A stretch of DNA of 64,000 nt from Belnapia rosea (GTDB lineage: Bacteria > Pseudomonadota > Alphaproteobacteria > Acetobacterales > Acetobacteraceae). Both the position numbers and the translations under genes were made by a program. Shown here one piece after another: positions 63,412-64,000 of the stretch. The stretch's first letter is position 1. Each line of letters begins with the position of its first letter. Under the pieces are notes generated by a model. It saw nothing but the letters and a program-made list of their open reading frames with translations. It was not told the DNA's origin and searched no databases. The DNA lies in NCBI RefSeq assembly GCF_900101615.1, contig NZ_FMZX01000003.1:1-64000 (forward strand), in the 5' to 3' direction.

Positions 63412-64000
63412 ATGACCGCCGGGATGACGATGCTCGCCCCTCACCGCCGGGTGCTGCTGATGCGCCGCCTGACCCATCTGGCGGCGCGCCTGCGCGGCTG
63501 GGTACGCGGCAGCGAGGTGGCGGTGGTCGGCCTCGCGGTGCTGATCGGCATCGCCGTCGGGGTCCTGGCCTGGGGCATGGGGGCCGCCGCGCACGGGTTG
63601 CAGCGCCTGCTCTACGGGCTGGAGCCGCATCTCCGCCTTTCCGCCGCGACGCGGCTGCCGACCTGGCAGCTCCTGCTGGTCCCGACGCTGGGCGGGCTGG
63701 CGCTCGCCGGGCTGAACCGCATCATCGCCCGCTGGCGGCCGCGCTCGCCGGTTGATCCGATCGAGGCGAATGCGCTGCGCGGCGGCCGGCTCTCGCTGAC
63801 CGATGGCGTGGTGGTCGGCGCGCAGACCGTGGTCTCGAACGGCGTCGGCGCCTCGGTCGGGCTGGAGGCAGGCTATGCCCAGATGGGCGGCGGCCTCGCC
63901 TCCCGCCTCGGCCGGGCCTTCTCGCTGCGGCGGGGCGACCTCCGCATCCTGGTCGGCGCGGGCACGGCGGGGGCGATCGGCGCCGCCTTCAACGCCCCGC
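63412..64000 (+). CDS. Voltage-gated chloride channel (ClC) family protein, N-terminal part
   Basis: At least 196 codons, running off the right edge. ATG 63412 or 63424 may be the start. A first membrane helix (EVAVVGLAVLIGIAVGVLAW) and the region ANALRGGRLSLTDGVVVGAQ are followed by SNGVGASVGLEAGYAQMGGG, which is the ClC G(K/R)EGP-type selectivity loop in a variant form seen in proteobacterial ClC proteins. The rest of the channel lies outside. Confidence 0.85.
   Translation, partial: MTAGMTMLAPHRRVLLMRRLTHLAARLRGWVRGSEVAVVGLAVLIGIAVGVLAWGMGAAAHGLQRLLYGLEPHLRLSAATRLPTWQLLLVPTLGGLALAGLNRIIARWRPRSPVDPIEANALRGGRLSLTDGVVVGAQTVVSNGVGASVGLEAGYAQMGGGLASRLGRAFSLRRGDLRILVGAGTAGAIGAAFNAP

Overview
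The window is high-GC DNA from an alphaproteobacterium, most likely an Acetobacteraceae/Rhodospirillales relative (Roseomonas-like). The basis is the order hemE-hemH ... rho ... mnmE-mnmG-rsmG-parA-parB-holA-lptE-leuS, hopanoid genes (hpnH, an hpnN-like transporter), a PEP-synthase/PPDK regulator and a DUF3576 lipoprotein. This is inferred from gene content. No rRNA, tRNA or CRISPR array was seen.

Layout. 1-1.8 kb is a decayed mobile region: the 3' end of an IS630-type transposase, a Ser/Thr-rich gene broken by an in-frame stop, the 3' end of a zinc-binding znuA-like gene and an IS5-like transposase tail. 1.8-7.3 kb (minus strand) holds a receiver/HWE-kinase pair, gshB, a SirB1-like protein, a HIT protein, hisE and hisF. 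7.6-11.4 kb (plus strand) is the most striking part: a translationally coupled trio encoding a LOV-GGDEF(degenerate)-EAL protein, a double-domain KaiC and a KaiB-like protein. 11.4-15 kb contains a decayed ORF, lutB-lutC without lutA, an Smr protein and an XRE regulator.

15-35 kb has the character of a chromosome-origin neighbourhood. maf and ppsR diverge from hemE across a 298-bp gap packed with GANTC sites (11 in 222 bp) and DnaA-box-like sequences, a good candidate for oriC. Haem genes (hemE, hemH, hemJ) lead to rho, which has a clear terminator. Further on come mnmE, mnmG, rsmG, parA and parB, with two parS-like sites, one of which forms the mnmG stop/rsmG start. holA, lptE and leuS run on the opposite strand.

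38.8-42.6 kb is a possible small regulon: an orphan TRAP binding protein, a coupled RidA-MOSC-flavin/ferredoxin reductase operon and an XRE-cupin regulator. Similar TGGAGG...TCCACTA operator-like sequences lie upstream of both the TRAP gene and the RidA operon. 42.6-64 kb is mostly ordinary chromosome: porin, ThiE-like, YggS, L,D-transpeptidase, GTP cyclohydrolase II, an OmpR-type regulator, RutE-like, NifU-like, hpnH, ispH, copC-copD, an HpnN-like RND transporter, murJ, a LysR regulator with a TauE-type exporter, and the start of a ClC channel cut by the window edge.

Starts were chosen from reading frame, Shine-Dalgarno-like sequence and family N-termini. Several are alternative codons (GTG/TTG) and are marked as such.
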